DNA of 64,000 nt from Devosia sp. 2618 (GTDB lineage Bacteria; Pseudomonadota; Alphaproteobacteria; Rhizobiales; Devosiaceae), in NCBI RefSeq assembly GCF_040546815.1, contig NZ_JBEPOO010000001.1, positions 3,286,001 to 3,350,000 of the forward strand, given 5' to 3'. Position 1 is the first letter of the stretch; every line of letters starts with the position of its first letter. The translations under genes and the position numbers were made by a program. This document shows positions 7,720-16,871 of the stretch, piece after piece. Below the pieces are notes generated by a model that did no database searches, was not told the DNA's origin, and saw only the letters and a list, made by a program, of their open reading frames with translations.

Positions 7720-9510
7720 TTACTGCGGCAGGACGGCGTAGACTTTGAGGGGGCTGTCCGGGAGGCTGACGTCGTGGAGCCAGGCGGGGAGTTCGCCCAA
7801 GGCGTAGAGGCTGGCGAAGCTGTCGGGGGCTTTGGTCGACAGGCCGGCGATTTCCGACATTTCGGGGCAGATGACGACGAGGCCGATGCCGCGCTCGTCA
7901 AGGATCGTGCGCGCTTCGGCGATGGGGTCGTTGAAGAAGCGGAAAGTGTCGAGCACGCCGCGCTGATTGCGATGGTAGGGGGCCGAGACCACTTCGTGCG
8001 GGGTATAGAGCATCATGTGGGCGCCCAGATCGATAGGCGTCATGATGCGCTCGGGCGGCAGTGCAGCGAGGTCTTGGAAGGCGGAGGGCACGAGGCACTG
8101 ATCGCGGCTGCCCTGGGCTTCGACACCCTCCTGCAATTGCGCTGGCGCCACAGCCATGATGGCGGTGACCAGCAGAGCCAAAACGATGCCGGAAAAGGCC
8201 AGCCAGCTGGCAACCAGCCCGAGAATGGGGAGCGGCTTTGGGTTGGCAAGGTAGCGCTGACGGGCGGCAACGATAAGCCAGGCCGCAGCGGGAATGGCGG
8301 GCATGATGGCAAGACGCGCGCCGCGCACCTGAGCCAGCATGACGACGGCGGTGCAGACGAGGAAGACCAGCAAAGCCGCCCATTCGGCGCGATCGTCCCT
8401 GACCCGCCAGACGCGGTAAAAGCCGACCACCACAGCAAGCAGGACCGGCAAGCCGACGGCAATGGCATAGGCGGGCAGAGCCGTCAGCGTCGAGAGCCAC
8501 CGCCGCGCCTCGACAATGGCGCCGATCCAGTTGGTCTGCAGCCATGGATCGAGCTCGCCATAGGGGCCACGCAGGCATTGCGGATAGAGCAGGAAGATGA
8601 CGCCCAGACCCGCAGCGCCGAGCACGGCGAGTAGGGCAAAGCGCTGCCAGGGTTGGCGCAGGTTGGGCACGAAGCTGGCCAGCGTAAAGACGAGTCCGAC
8701 AACCACCGCGACGCCGACATAGACCGGCGAGATGACATCGCAGGCCGATTCAAACCAGCGACTGGGCGGGCGAAAAATGGCGAGATGCACCACGGCACCC
8801 ACAGCGAAAGCGATGCCGAAATTGCGCATGGTGGCGGCGCGTTTGGCATCGAACATCCAGACCATGCCCATGACCAAAATAGCCGCAGCAATGGACGGCA
8901 GGGATTCAATGGCGATGGCGAGCGCGGTTGCCGCGAGCAGGCCGCAAAGAATGGCAAAGCGGGGACGACGTATGGCTTCGATGCCGGCCCAGACCATGGC
9001 GAGCGTCAGCAGGATGATGACATTGTGGTGGTCGACGCGGCCGGGCGAAAACTCGGCGGTAATGGCGGGGCTGAGCACCGGCAGGACAAGCGCTGGCAAG
9101 ACGCCATCCGGGCCAACGAGGCGCTGCGCCAGAAGCGCGCTGAGCCAGAGCAGCAGCGCCAGCAGCGCCATCGGCCAGACATAGCCGGCCGCGATCAGCG
9201 CCGTACTGGCGCCAAGGATCGGCGTGAACAGCATGACGAGCAGCGCCAGCGGCAGATCGACCAGGCGCGACCAATGCAGTTCGGCGCCAAATGGCGTGTT
9301 GAGGCGACGCTCAACCAGATCGTACCAGCCCTGCCCGGCGACAAAATCCTTGACCATGACCATGCGCATGGCGTCGTCGGCATCGACGAAGAACGGACCA
9401 CCGCCGCGCCCCACTGCCGTGCGAAGCACGAGCGTGATGGCGGCGACCAGAAACACCACGGCGACGAGGCGAAGATCAGGCAGGCGACGATCTGTGGTCT
9501 GGCCGGTCAC
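7720..9510 (-). CDS. Large polytopic membrane protein, possible GT-C-type glycosyltransferase
   Basis: 596 residues with many hydrophobic helices. After the first helix the outer loop carries PFFVDADDAMRMVMVKDF (residues 39-56), then ELHWSRLVDLPLA (77-89) and SPGRVDHHN. An acidic DxD-like motif after helix one followed by long helical bundles is the layout of lipid-dependent GT-C enzymes such as STT3 or PMT, so transfer of a sugar from a polyprenyl carrier is plausible but unproven. The soluble C-terminus (from about residue 470) is probably periplasmic. It is convergent with the YjbR-like gene and stands alone. Confidence 0.7.
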   Translation of the reverse strand: MTGQTTDRRLPDLRLVAVVFLVAAITLVLRTAVGRGGGPFFVDADDAMRMVMVKDFVAGQGWYDLVERRLNTPFGAELHWSRLVDLPLALLVMLFTPILGASTALIAAGYVWPMALLALLLWLSALLAQRLVGPDGVLPALVLPVLSPAITAEFSPGRVDHHNVIILLTLAMVWAGIEAIRRPRFAILCGLLAATALAIAIESLPSIAAAILVMGMVWMFDAKRAATMRNFGIAFAVGAVVHLAIFRPPSRWFESACDVISPVYVGVAVVVGLVFTLASFVPNLRQPWQRFALLAVLGAAGLGVIFLLYPQCLRGPYGELDPWLQTNWIGAIVEARRWLSTLTALPAYAIAVGLPVLLAVVVGFYRVWRVRDDRAEWAALLVFLVCTAVVMLAQVRGARLAIMPAIPAAAWLIVAARQRYLANPKPLPILGLVASWLAFSGIVLALLVTAIMAVAPAQLQEGVEAQGSRDQCLVPSAFQDLAALPPERIMTPIDLGAHMMLYTPHEVVSAPYHRNQRGVLDTFRFFNDPIAEARTILDERGIGLVVICPEMSEIAGLSTKAPDSFASLYALGELPAWLHDVSLPDSPLKVYAVLPQ

Positions 9511-9669
9511 AAGGCATTTCCCTGACTGCTGAGAGGCGCGCTGACCATGCGTTATGCCGGTTAAGATGGAGTGGAAGACCGGCAGGTGCTATGTCGCGAC
9601 GGAATTGAGTTGCCTAAATCTCAGGCACAATATAACAAGCATTCACTTGTTTAATTTGAAAGCCATCCG

Positions 9670-11094
9670 ATGTCGGATTCCGTCCAGGGCCAATGGTCCG
9701 AAATTTTCACGCCCCGTTATGCGACGGTCACACTGATCCTCTGCCTTGGGGTGGCGCTTCTGGCGTTCAACTCCTTTCTTGCCACGGTGTCGCTGCCGAC
9801 TGCGGTGGGCGAGCTGGGCGGGGTAGCGCTGATCTCCTGGGCGCTGACGCTGTTTTTGGTGTTTGCCATTGTGGGCGGCGCGGGCGCGGCCTTGCTCAAG
9901 CATCGGCTTGGGGCGCGGACGGCGCTGCTGGTTTCGGCCGGCGTATTCCTGATCGGCACGCTGATCGCGGCCAGTGCCAGCTCGATGCCCATCGTTCTGG
10001 TCGGGCGGTCGTTGCAAGGGTTGGGCGAGGGCGTGGTGGCGGCGATCTGCTTTGCGCTGATCCCGGAACTGTTCCCATCGCGGCTGGTGCCCAAGGTGTT
10101 TGGCATGCAGGCCATGATCTGGGCCATTGCGGCTTTTGGCGGTCCTGCCGTTGCGGGTCTGCTCACCGAAATGGTGTCGTGGCGCGCGGCGTTTCTGTTC
10201 AGCGTGCCGCTGGTGCTGATCTTTGGCGTGATGGTGGCCTTTGTGGTGCCCGCCAAAAGTCCGAGCGATGGCACCGTGATGGGCTTTCCCGGATTGCGGC
10301 TGCTGGCGATTGGCGTGGGTATCATGCTGGTGGCATTGGCGGGCATTGCCGAGCCGCTATTGGCCGCGGCGCTACTGATGGGTGCGGCCGTGTTGCTGGT
10401 GGCTGCCGTATGGCTTGATGGGCGCAGTGCCGAGCGGTTGATGCCGCCCGACGCGTTCCGGCCAGTTTCGGTGGTTGGTACCGGGCTGTGGATGACCTTG
10501 CTGATCAACGTCGCTGGCGCGGGTTCGGCGGTTTATCTGGTGCTCGTGTTGCAGCAGATGTGGGGCTATGGCCCGACCATGGCGGGCGTGATTGCGGCCG
10601 TGATGGCGGTCGCCTGGAGTGCGTCGGCGATTGCCGTGGCCAATGTGCGCCAGAAGGAAACCCGCAAGCTGCTGATCAAGGCCGGCCCGGCGATGATCGG
10701 CATCGGTTTGCTGCTGGTGCTGCTCGGGCTCGAGATGGATCTGCTGGCAATCGTGGTGGTCGGGCAGCTGGTGATCGGGTCTGGGTTTGGCACCTGCAAC
10801 GGTTATCTCAACCTGACCATGATGGAAGCGGCGAGCGATGCAGAGCGCGACCGGACCTCGGCGCTGATGCCGACCACCCAGTCGGCGGGCAATGCCATCG
10901 GCGCGGCTCTGGCCGGCGTGGCGGCGAACTCGGCGGGGCTGGCGACGGCGGTATCGGTCGGCGACTTCAAGGTTGCCGTGATGCCGGTGTTTCTACTCGG
11001 CGCGTTTATGGCGGCACTGGCCTTTGTGGCGGCGTGGCGCACCGTGTCGCTGGTCAAGCCGCAGGACGCCAATTCGAGCTTTGCGGCTGGGTAG
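9670..11094 (+). CDS. MFS transporter
   Basis: 474 residues and about 12-14 hydrophobic helices, major facilitator superfamily. The cytoplasmic loop after helix two carries the family-typical HRLGARTAL, and helix four contains GRSLQGLGEG, as in multidrug/proton antiporters of the DHA2 group. The substrate is unknown. The ATG at 9670 follows an AT-rich stretch (9600-9665) that probably holds the promoter. It converges on the peroxiredoxin gene. Confidence 0.88.
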   Translation: MSDSVQGQWSEIFTPRYATVTLILCLGVALLAFNSFLATVSLPTAVGELGGVALISWALTLFLVFAIVGGAGAALLKHRLGARTALLVSAGVFLIGTLIAASASSMPIVLVGRSLQGLGEGVVAAICFALIPELFPSRLVPKVFGMQAMIWAIAAFGGPAVAGLLTEMVSWRAAFLFSVPLVLIFGVMVAFVVPAKSPSDGTVMGFPGLRLLAIGVGIMLVALAGIAEPLLAAALLMGAAVLLVAAVWLDGRSAERLMPPDAFRPVSVVGTGLWMTLLINVAGAGSAVYLVLVLQQMWGYGPTMAGVIAAVMAVAWSASAIAVANVRQKETRKLLIKAGPAMIGIGLLLVLLGLEMDLLAIVVVGQLVIGSGFGTCNGYLNLTMMEAASDAERDRTSALMPTTQSAGNAIGAALAGVAANSAGLATAVSVGDFKVAVMPVFLLGAFMAALAFVAAWRTVSLVKPQDANSSFAAG

Positions 11095-11110
11095 GATACT
11101 TCCCAAAGAA

Positions 11111-11135
11111 TGGGCGGTAGCAATGCTACCGCCCA
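11111..11135. terminator. Shared hairpin between convergent genes
   Basis: Perfect 11-base arms 11111-11121 (TGGGCGGTAGC) and 11125-11135 with loop AAT, between the convergent MFS and peroxiredoxin genes. There is no T-run, so it may act as a weak terminator or an RNA-stabilising stem. Confidence 0.55.
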
Positions 11136-11187
11136 AGTCAGTCAGGGAGAAAACGCGAGCGCGTGACGAACGCGCGGGCAAGCCCCA

Positions 11188-11823
11188 CTAGCCGCGGGGC
11201 TGAGGAACAATGCGGAGGTAAGGCTTCGGTTCCTTCCAGCCGCCGGGGAACTTTTCCTTGGCCGCTTCAGCGGAAACCGACGAGGCGATGATGACGTCGT
11301 CGCCATCTTTCCAGTTCACCGGCGTTGCCACCGAATACTTGGCGGTCAGCTGCAGGCTGTCGATGACGCGCAGCACTTCGTCGAAGTTGCGACCGGTCGA
11401 GGCCGGGTACTCGATCTTGAGCTTGACCTTCTTGTCCGGGCCGATGACGAAGACCGAGCGAACGGTCAGCGTGTTGTCCGCATTGGGATGGATCATGTCG
11501 TACTGGCGGGCAACTTCGCCCTTGGTGTCGGCCAGCAGTGGGAAGTTCAGAGCGGTGCCCTGGGTTTCCTCGATGTCCTTGGCCCAGCCGCCGTGATCTT
11601 CGAGCTTGTCGACCGACAGGCCCAGCACCTTGACGCCGCGCTTTTCAAATTCGGGCTTCAGCTTGGCGGTATAGCCCAGCTCGGTGGTGCAGACCGGGGT
11701 GAAATTCTTGGGGTGGCTGAACAGCACGGCCCACGAGCCTTCGATGTAATCGTAAAAGTGGATCGGGCCTTCGGTGGAGTCGAGGGTGAAATCGGGGGCG
11801 GTATCGCCAATCAGCAGTGACAT
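11188..11823 (-). CDS. Peroxiredoxin, 1-Cys (Prx6) type
   Basis: Reduces hydrogen and organic peroxides in the cytoplasm. The peroxidatic cysteine is residue 45 in FTPVCTTELG, preceded by SHPKNFTP. I see no further cysteine that could act as a resolving partner, and the extended C-terminal domain (TVRSVFVIGPDKKVKL, VATPVNWKDGDDVI) matches the Prx6 group. At 211 residues it is full length. Its ATG is preceded by AAGGAAAGAG. Confidence 0.95.
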   Translation of the reverse strand: MSLLIGDTAPDFTLDSTEGPIHFYDYIEGSWAVLFSHPKNFTPVCTTELGYTAKLKPEFEKRGVKVLGLSVDKLEDHGGWAKDIEETQGTALNFPLLADTKGEVARQYDMIHPNADNTLTVRSVFVIGPDKKVKLKIEYPASTGRNFDEVLRVIDSLQLTAKYSVATPVNWKDGDDVIIASSVSAEAAKEKFPGGWKEPKPYLRIVPQPRG

Positions 11824-11994
11824 GATCTCTTTCCTTGCACAGGCCCGGGGCCCGCATGTTCTGTGGCTAGAATATCGTACTAAGAGGCCCCCATTGAAGC
11901 GGCCTCGCGCGAAATCCTTTTATGTTTTAGTGCGTTGGAACGCCATGCCATTCCAAAGCAGATGCCTGCAACAGCATGGCGACGGATCGACGCG

Positions 11995-12501
11995 TCAGCG
12001 GGCGGCGGGCGCTGTTGGAGCGCCATTGGTCCAGGTGACCTGCTCGGTATTGAGCGGGATGACCGAGAGGCTCATCTTGCCACTGCCCTGCTGCAGTTCG
12101 CGCGAATGGGCCAGATAGATCAGGGCGTTGTTGGCGGCGTCATAAATGCGGGTGACGCGCAGCGACTTCCAGATCAGCGAACGACCTTCCTTGAAGATCT
12201 CCTCGCCCCCGGCGCGGGTCGCGATATTGCCAATGGTGATGGGGCCAACCACCGAGCAATCGAGCGCCGAATAGGACGGGTCTTCAAACCAGTTGCCCTG
12301 CTGCAGACGGTCAAGGAACGAGCGGTTGAAATAGGCCAGATGGCAGACGACGCCCTTGACCTGCGGATCGGCCACCGCATCGATGGAAATGTCGTTGCCG
12401 GTCCAGTCCACCCCAACGCTGCCCACTTCATTTCGATTGCCACAGGCTGCGAGGCCAACGGCGACGACGGCAATCATGGCGAGGGCGGCGATACGGTTCA
12501 T
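11995..12501 (-). CDS. creA: CreA family lipoprotein
   Basis: 168 residues. A lipoprotein signal peptide is visible (MNRIAALAM...VGLAAC, lipobox LAAC near residue 20), so the mature protein is probably anchored in the periplasm. The CreA core follows: VGSVGVDWTGNDI, DPQVKGVVCHL, DPSYSALDCS and a paired-cysteine pattern. The function of CreA is not established. The longer open frame to 12609 is rejected because the signal peptide starts at 12501. Confidence 0.88.
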   Translation of the reverse strand: MNRIAALAMIAVVAVGLAACGNRNEVGSVGVDWTGNDISIDAVADPQVKGVVCHLAYFNRSFLDRLQQGNWFEDPSYSALDCSVVGPITIGNIATRAGGEEIFKEGRSLIWKSLRVTRIYDAANNALIYLAHSRELQQGSGKMSLSVIPLNTEQVTWTNGAPTAPAAR

Positions 12502-12565
12502 GGACGTCCAGCTCCTGTGTTGGCAGTTAAATGGTGACGGCGTGCGCCCACACAAGAGCGCGGTG

Positions 12566-13366
12566 CTAGTACTGCTTGTTGCGAAGATATCGCTCAAGCA
12601 CACGAACAAGAAGCGACAATGAGATGGTCATGGTCAGATAAAGGAAGGCCACGACATTGTAGGTTTCAAAGAACAGGAAGGTGCTGGAGGAATAGACCTT
12701 GCCCAGCTGGGTGATGTCCTGCACGCCGAGCGCCGATACCAGCGCGGAATCCTTGATCATCGACACGAAATCATTGGCCAGCGGCGGCAAAATGGTGCGG
12801 AGCGCCTGTGGGAAGGTGATGAGGCGGAAGCACTTCCAGCGCGACAGGCCCAGTGAGCGCGCCGCTTCAAGCTGGCCCCTGTCGACCGACTCGATGCCGG
12901 CGCGGAAGATTTCGGCGATGAAGGCGGAGTAGCAGACAGTCAGTGCCAGAATGGCCCGCCAGACGAAGTCGAACTGGCGGATGGTGATGACCGTATCGAA
13001 GGGCTGCAGCAGCCAATTGACCCCGGCGACCATGGCCGGCGCGCCGACAAAGGCGACGTAGAAGAGGAAGACCAGCACCGGAATACCGCGGATGATTTCG
13101 ACATAGAAGGTGGCGATCTCGCGCAGCACACGGTTGCCCGAGGTGCGGGCCAGCGCGACCAGCAGACCGATGATGGTCGCGGCGGTAAAGGCGACGATGG
13201 TGACCCAGAGCGTGGTGAAGACACCGCCCGACAGCGCCCGGAAAATCTGCGCATAGCCAGCGTCATTGGTGATGGCCCAGAGGCCGACCACGAACAGCAG
13301 ACCTATGGCGAGCAACCACCATGGGGTGCGGGAGAGGACGGAGGGCTTGCGGGGGATGTAGGTCAT
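12566..13366 (-). CDS. Polar amino-acid ABC transporter permease (HisM/GlnP type)
   Basis: 266 residues with about five membrane helices. The MetI/HisM signature is visible in [36 protein letters not shown], cited here from about residue 165, which forms the ATPase-docking loop. The N-terminal [21 protein letters not shown] segment is also typical. The binding-protein gene lies 225 bases upstream on the same strand. No ATPase is adjacent, so an ATPase from elsewhere must complete the importer. Confidence 0.9.
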   Translation of the reverse strand: MTYIPRKPSVLSRTPWWLLAIGLLFVVGLWAITNDAGYAQIFRALSGGVFTTLWVTIVAFTAATIIGLLVALARTSGNRVLREIATFYVEIIRGIPVLVFLFYVAFVGAPAMVAGVNWLLQPFDTVITIRQFDFVWRAILALTVCYSAFIAEIFRAGIESVDRGQLEAARSLGLSRWKCFRLITFPQALRTILPPLANDFVSMIKDSALVSALGVQDITQLGKVYSSSTFLFFETYNVVAFLYLTMTISLSLLVRVLERYLRNKQY

Positions 13367-13404
13367 TGGTTCCTAGGCACCGGAGTGGCGCGAGGGGTTG
13401 ATCC

Positions 13405-13591
13405 GGTGTGCTTGGCCCCACCCCACCCTCTGTCCCTCCCCATCGAGGGGAGGGAGGCGCTGGTGCGGCGGTCTGTGATTATCGTCTAACTCCCTTTGGG
13501 GAGGATAAGTGGGCCTGCGCAATCGGAGCAGAGGAAGGCCCCCTCACCCGCCGCTACGCGGCGACCTCTCCCCCAAGGGAGAGGTGAAGGC
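13405..13591. repeat. Palindromic repeat cluster inside a transporter operon
   Basis: It contains the CCCTCCCC/GGGGAGGG palindrome (13434-13455) and a longer element with CCCCTCACCCGCCGCTACGC and TCTCCC-CCAA-GGGAGA (13535-13590), both also seen elsewhere in the window. It sits between the binding-protein gene and its permease. Confidence 0.7.
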
Positions 13592-14401
13592 TTACTGCGC
13601 CGCGTTGTATTCGTAGAACCACTTCTTCTCGAGCGCTTCCATGGTGCCGTCGGCCTTGATCTGGGCGAGGGCTGCGTTGATGGGGGCGGTGAGGTCGGAG
13701 CCGGGGGTGAGGATGAAGCCGAAGTCTTTGGTGCCGAGGGGCGTGCCGACGACTTTGAAGGCACCGGGATTGGCGCCGATATAGCCATTGGCCGAAGTCT
13801 GATCCATCAGGACGGTGTCGACGTCACCCGACTGCAGCGCCTGCACCGACGCGCCGAAGGTTTCGAACAGCTTGATGCGCGGATTGGCTTCGTCGCCATC
13901 GAGCACGTCATAGACGGCGACGTAGAAATTGGTGGTGCCGGCCTGCGCGCCGACGAGGAAATCGGCGTTGGCGGCAAAGGTTGTCGCGTCGGTAAAACGG
14001 GTTTCGTCGGCGCGCACCAGCATCAGCTGCTGGGAGGTCAGGTAGCTGTCGGAGAAATCGATCTGGCTTTTGCGCTCGTCATTGATGGTGATGCCATCCA
14101 TGCCCACTTCAAACTGGCCGTCGCGCACCGACTGGATCATCACGTCCCAGCTCGAAAGCTGCCAATCGACCTTGGCATTGAGGCGCTTGGCGATCTCGTT
14201 GAACAGGTCATATTCAAAGCCGATGCCTTCGCCGGTGGCCGGATCGACGAAGTTGAGCGGCACATAGGCGTTTTCGCTGACGGCAACGATCTCACGGCCT
14301 GCCAGATCTGGCAGGGCGACCATATCCAGCGCCTGCGCGCTGCCAAGGCCAAGCGACAGAGTAGCCGCAGCGGCAGCGAGGAACTTGGGGAGCGAAGTCA
14401 T
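13592..14401 (-). CDS. Amino-acid ABC transporter substrate-binding protein
   Basis: Periplasmic binding protein of family 3, 269 residues with a cleavable signal peptide (LAAAAATLSLGLGSAQA). Family features are AYVPLNFVDPATGEGIGFEYDL, the arginine-bearing WDVMIQSVRDGQFEVGMDG and TITNDERKSQIDFSDSYL-like strand (residues about 80-125), and GVQAGTT-type hinge. It delivers a polar amino acid or opine to the downstream permease; the exact ligand is unknown. Confidence 0.9.
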   Translation of the reverse strand: MTSLPKFLAAAAATLSLGLGSAQALDMVALPDLAGREIVAVSENAYVPLNFVDPATGEGIGFEYDLFNEIAKRLNAKVDWQLSSWDVMIQSVRDGQFEVGMDGITINDERKSQIDFSDSYLTSQQLMLVRADETRFTDATTFAANADFLVGAQAGTTNFYVAVYDVLDGDEANPRIKLFETFGASVQALQSGDVDTVLMDQTSANGYIGANPGAFKVVGTPLGTKDFGFILTPGSDLTAPINAALAQIKADGTMEALEKKWFYEYNAAQ

Positions 14402-14495
14402 GAGGCGGCAGTCTCCAGGTCAATGTTTGCCCGGAGATTAGACCAAGCGGTCAAGTCTTGGGAATGGGTGTTTTGAGGATGGGCACGCTAGGAGG

Positions 14496-14535
14496 CACGC
14501 CCTCGTGGTTCGACAAGCTCACCATGAGGGCTACT
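14496..14535. repeat. CCCTCGTGGTTCGA...ACCATGAGGG repeat, copy 1
   Basis: Interrupted palindrome: the left end CCCTCGTGGTTCGA and the right end CACCATGAGGG pair at their tips. The same element occurs near 20177, 23404, 34306 and, inverted, 34384. Confidence 0.75.
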
Positions 14536-14556
14536 TTTGGCGTGGCAACGCGTTGC

Positions 14557-14931
14557 TTACTTCGCGGTCTCGTCGACCACTTCCGCATCGGGGCCGTTCT
14601 TTTTGACGGACTCAATCGCGTTTACGGCGCTGGCGCGGGCTTTGTAGGTTTCGGACCGCACCATTGTTTCGCCGTTGCTGGCGACGAAGCGCACAAAGAA
14701 CTGGCCATCCTTGGAGCCGGCGATTTCGAAGCGATAACCGGTGCCGGTTTCGTCCTTGGTGAGATCGACAGTCGGCGCGCCGGGGGCGTTCTTTTTCAGC
14801 GATTCAATGGCGGATTTGGCGCTGGCCTTCTGCTTGTAGTTTTCCGACCAGACGATCGATTCTGCGTTGTAGACGAAGGCGAACTTGAACTGTTCTTTTG
14901 CGGCTGCCGAGATCTTGAACTTATGCGCCAT
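14557..14931 (-). CDS. YegP family (DUF1508) protein
   Basis: 124 residues made of two tandem DUF1508 repeats of about 50 residues. Each has the pattern FxF...ESIVWSExYKxKASAxxAIESLKKN (about residues 8-50) and FVRFVASNGETMVRSETYKxRASAxNAIESVKKN (about 75-112). YegP-like proteins are small, cytoplasmic and of unknown function. The ATG at 14931 directly precedes AHKFKI, the family start; the longer frame to 14949 adds six unlikely residues. Confidence 0.88.
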   Translation of the reverse strand: MAHKFKISAAAKEQFKFAFVYNAESIVWSENYKQKASAKSAIESLKKNAPGAPTVDLTKDETGTGYRFEIAGSKDGQFFVRFVASNGETMVRSETYKARASAVNAIESVKKNGPDAEVVDETAK

Positions 14932-15017
14932 GACGCTGGCTCTCCTCAACGAAGCGACGACAACGCGGCCGCTTTACTCAGGTGAGAGTAGCGCGGTGTG
15001 AAAAGAAGAAAAGCCCC

Positions 15018-15329
15018 TTATTGATCAGGAGTGGAAACGGCCTTGTGGCCATCGATATGACCAAGACTGCGCTCTGGATCGATGCGGTCGCGCACCAATT
15101 GCTTGAGCTGTTTGACATCGGGAAAACCTCCATCGCGCTTGCGCTCCCACACCAGTTCATCATCGAGACGGATCTCGAAAATACCACCGGTGCCGGGACG
15201 GAGGACAACTTCGCCCATTTCGAGACTGAAGGTGGACAGCACTTCCTGCGCCATCCAGGCCGAACGCAGCAGCCAGTTGCACTGGGTGCAATAGGTGATG
15301 GAGAGGCTTGGCTTGTCGGTTTGCGCCAT
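15018..15329 (-). CDS. SelT/SelW/SelH-family (Rdx) thioredoxin-like protein
   Basis: 103 residues with the redox motif CTQC (residues 15-18) in ITYCTQCNWLLRSAWMAQEVL, and the family strand TGGIFEIRLDDELVWERKRDGGFPD. Bacterial Rdx proteins carry Cys where mammals carry selenocysteine. Role in redox balance is assumed. Its start codon directly abuts the stop of the cyclic-nucleotide-binding gene, so the two are one transcript. Confidence 0.9.
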   Translation of the reverse strand: MAQTDKPSLSITYCTQCNWLLRSAWMAQEVLSTFSLEMGEVVLRPGTGGIFEIRLDDELVWERKRDGGFPDVKQLKQLVRDRIDPERSLGHIDGHKAVSTPDQ

Positions 15330-15791
15330 TCAGGCCTTCTTGCGCTGCTTGACGTCCGTGGTGTCGACAAGGCTGGCCAGGATCTGGTCGACCAGATCGA
15401 GGTCCTGCCGCTTGCCGGCGGCCTGCTGTTGCAGATCAACCAGATAGGATGTGGTGTAATAGAGCCGCCGGGCCAGCATGGTGGCGATGTGGAGCGAAAA
15501 CTCCGGGCGGCTATCGAGGAAGGTCAGTGCATCCGGGATTTCGTAAGCGGTGACCGTCGACAGCGCCTTGACCGAGGCCGAGTGGGGCATGTCGAGCAGC
15601 ACCGCCATTTCGCCAAAAATCGAGCCGGGCTCATCGACATGGGTTACTTGCGTGCGCTCGCGGATGACCTCTACCTGGCCATCGACCAGCACATAAAGCC
15701 GACCCAGCCGCTCGCCCTCGGGCAGCATCAGTGTGCCCGGCTTGAACGTGACTTTCTTGAGCCCTTCGCAATATTCGAGAATATCGGCCAT
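15330..15791 (-). CDS. Cyclic-nucleotide-binding domain protein
   Basis: 153 residues, a stand-alone cNMP-binding beta-barrel. Visible: FKPGTLMLPEGERLGRLYVLVDG, the phosphate-binding-cassette-like GSIFGEMAVLLDMPHSASVKA, and a C-terminal helix. No helix-turn-helix follows, so it is not a Crp-type regulator on its own. It may sense a nucleotide or act as a partner subunit. I place the start at 15791 (MADILEYC) because the extension to 15845 is not family-like. Confidence 0.85.
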   Translation of the reverse strand: MADILEYCEGLKKVTFKPGTLMLPEGERLGRLYVLVDGQVEVIRERTQVTHVDEPGSIFGEMAVLLDMPHSASVKALSTVTAYEIPDALTFLDSRPEFSLHIATMLARRLYYTTSYLVDLQQQAAGKRQDLDLVDQILASLVDTTDVKQRKKA

Positions 15792-15871
15792 GTGCACCTC
15801 CGCCCCGCCGGCTCCTCTATACCGTGCAATGGCAAGCACGGTCAAAGCAAAGCGCCGGGGCGGGATAGTGG

Positions 15872-16351
15872 CTAGAGCAGCTTTTCGATGGCTGAGGAGA
15901 GGCTCGCCGGCTCATCGGTCGGGGCAAAGCGTTCCGCCACCACACCGTCACGCCCGATCAAGAATTTGGTGAAATTCCACTTGATCGCTTCGGTGCCGAA
16001 AATGCCGGGGGCCGAGGATTTGAGCCAGGCATAGAGCGGGTGCTCGCCATCGCCATTGACGTCGATCTTGGCAAAGATCGGGAAGCTGACGCCGTAATTG
16101 ATCTCGCAGAATTCGGCGATTTCGGTGGCCGTACCCGGCTCCTGCTCGCCAAACTGGTTGCAGGGGAAACCCAGCACCACAAGGCCCTGATCGCGATATT
16201 GCTGCCAAAGCGCCTCAAGCCCCTCATATTGCGGGGTGAGGCCGCATTTGCTGGCGGTATTGACCACCAAAACCACCTTGTCGGCATAGGCTGACAGGGG
16301 CTGGGGCGTGCCGTTGAGCAAAGGCAGGGTGAAATCGCTGAGGGTGGTCAT
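15872..16351 (-). CDS. Glutathione peroxidase (Cys type)
   Basis: 159 residues. Reduces peroxides using a catalytic cysteine at residue 36 in NTASKCGLTPQY, followed by the GPx signatures LVVLGFPCNQFGEQEPG and WNFTKFLIGRDG. Likely cytoplasmic because there is no signal peptide. With MsrA, the 1-Cys peroxiredoxin and the SelW-like protein it forms a loose oxidative-stress neighbourhood. Confidence 0.95.
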   Translation of the reverse strand: MTTLSDFTLPLLNGTPQPLSAYADKVVLVVNTASKCGLTPQYEGLEALWQQYRDQGLVVLGFPCNQFGEQEPGTATEIAEFCEINYGVSFPIFAKIDVNGDGEHPLYAWLKSSAPGIFGTEAIKWNFTKFLIGRDGVVAERFAPTDEPASLSSAIEKLL

Positions 16352-16395
16352 GGCGGCAGGCTCCTATCGTTGCCCCGATAGCTAAGCGCCCTGCT

Positions 16396-16605
16396 CTATT
16401 CGGGCAAGGGCTCGGTGCGCGGCGCCTGCAGATCGTTTTCGCTGACAATGCGCTGATAGCTCTCGGTGAGTGCCTGCACCTTGTACTGGATGATGTGCCC
16501 CTCATAGGGCAATAGCGCCACGATCTTGCATTCGCCGGCGCGGCGCGTGCTGCTGCCGCGATTGGGAAGCAGATCCAGGGTTTGGCCGACTTTATACTTG
16601 TGCAT
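16396..16605 (-). CDS. Small conserved-looking protein of unknown function
   Basis: 69 residues: HKYKVGQTLDLLPNRG then a basic stretch (SSTRRAGECKIVALLPYEG) and YQRIVSENDL. No membrane segment. It looks like a small SH3-like or PilZ-like beta protein but I cannot assign a family. It lies between the glutathione peroxidase and cold-shock genes on the same strand. CGGAGCACCT precedes the ATG. Confidence 0.65.
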   Translation of the reverse strand: MHKYKVGQTLDLLPNRGSSTRRAGECKIVALLPYEGHIIQYKVQALTESYQRIVSENDLQAPRTEPLPE

Positions 16606-16661
16606 GAGGTGCTCCGGAGAAAACCGGGCCGGCTCGACCAGCGAGGCGGCCCGATAAAGGG

Positions 16662-16871
16662 CTAGAGAGCCGACAGATTGGTCGCGCTGGCACGGCCATC
16701 GCGGCCCTTTTCGACTTCAAAGCTGACCTTCTGGCCTTCATTGAGGCTGGACAGGCCCGCGCGCTCGACAGCCGAGATGTGCACGAAGGTATCGGCGCTG
16801 CCGTCTTCTGGCTGGATGAAGCCGAAGCCCTTGGTGGCATTGAAGAACTTTACGGTGCCGTTGATGGCCAT
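16662..16871 (-). CDS. Cold-shock protein, CspA family
   Basis: 69-residue single cold-shock domain. The RNA-binding motifs RNP1 (KGFGFIQ) and RNP2 (VFVHIS-like TFVHIS) are both present, after [12 protein letters not shown]. It binds single-stranded RNA or DNA and acts as an RNA chaperone. The long open frame to 17156 is spurious upstream; MAINGTVKF is the family start. The 5' side to 17109 is free of genes and could hold a long leader, as in many csp genes. Confidence 0.95.
   Translation of the reverse strand: MAINGTVKFFNATKGFGFIQPEDGSADTFVHISAVERAGLSSLNEGQKVSFEVEKGRDGRASATNLSAL

Noticed and set aside
7621..8634. A 337-codon plus-strand frame across the GT-C-like gene
   Set aside because: Antisense to a clear membrane protein; the translation is rich in Asp, Gly and His and shows no domain.
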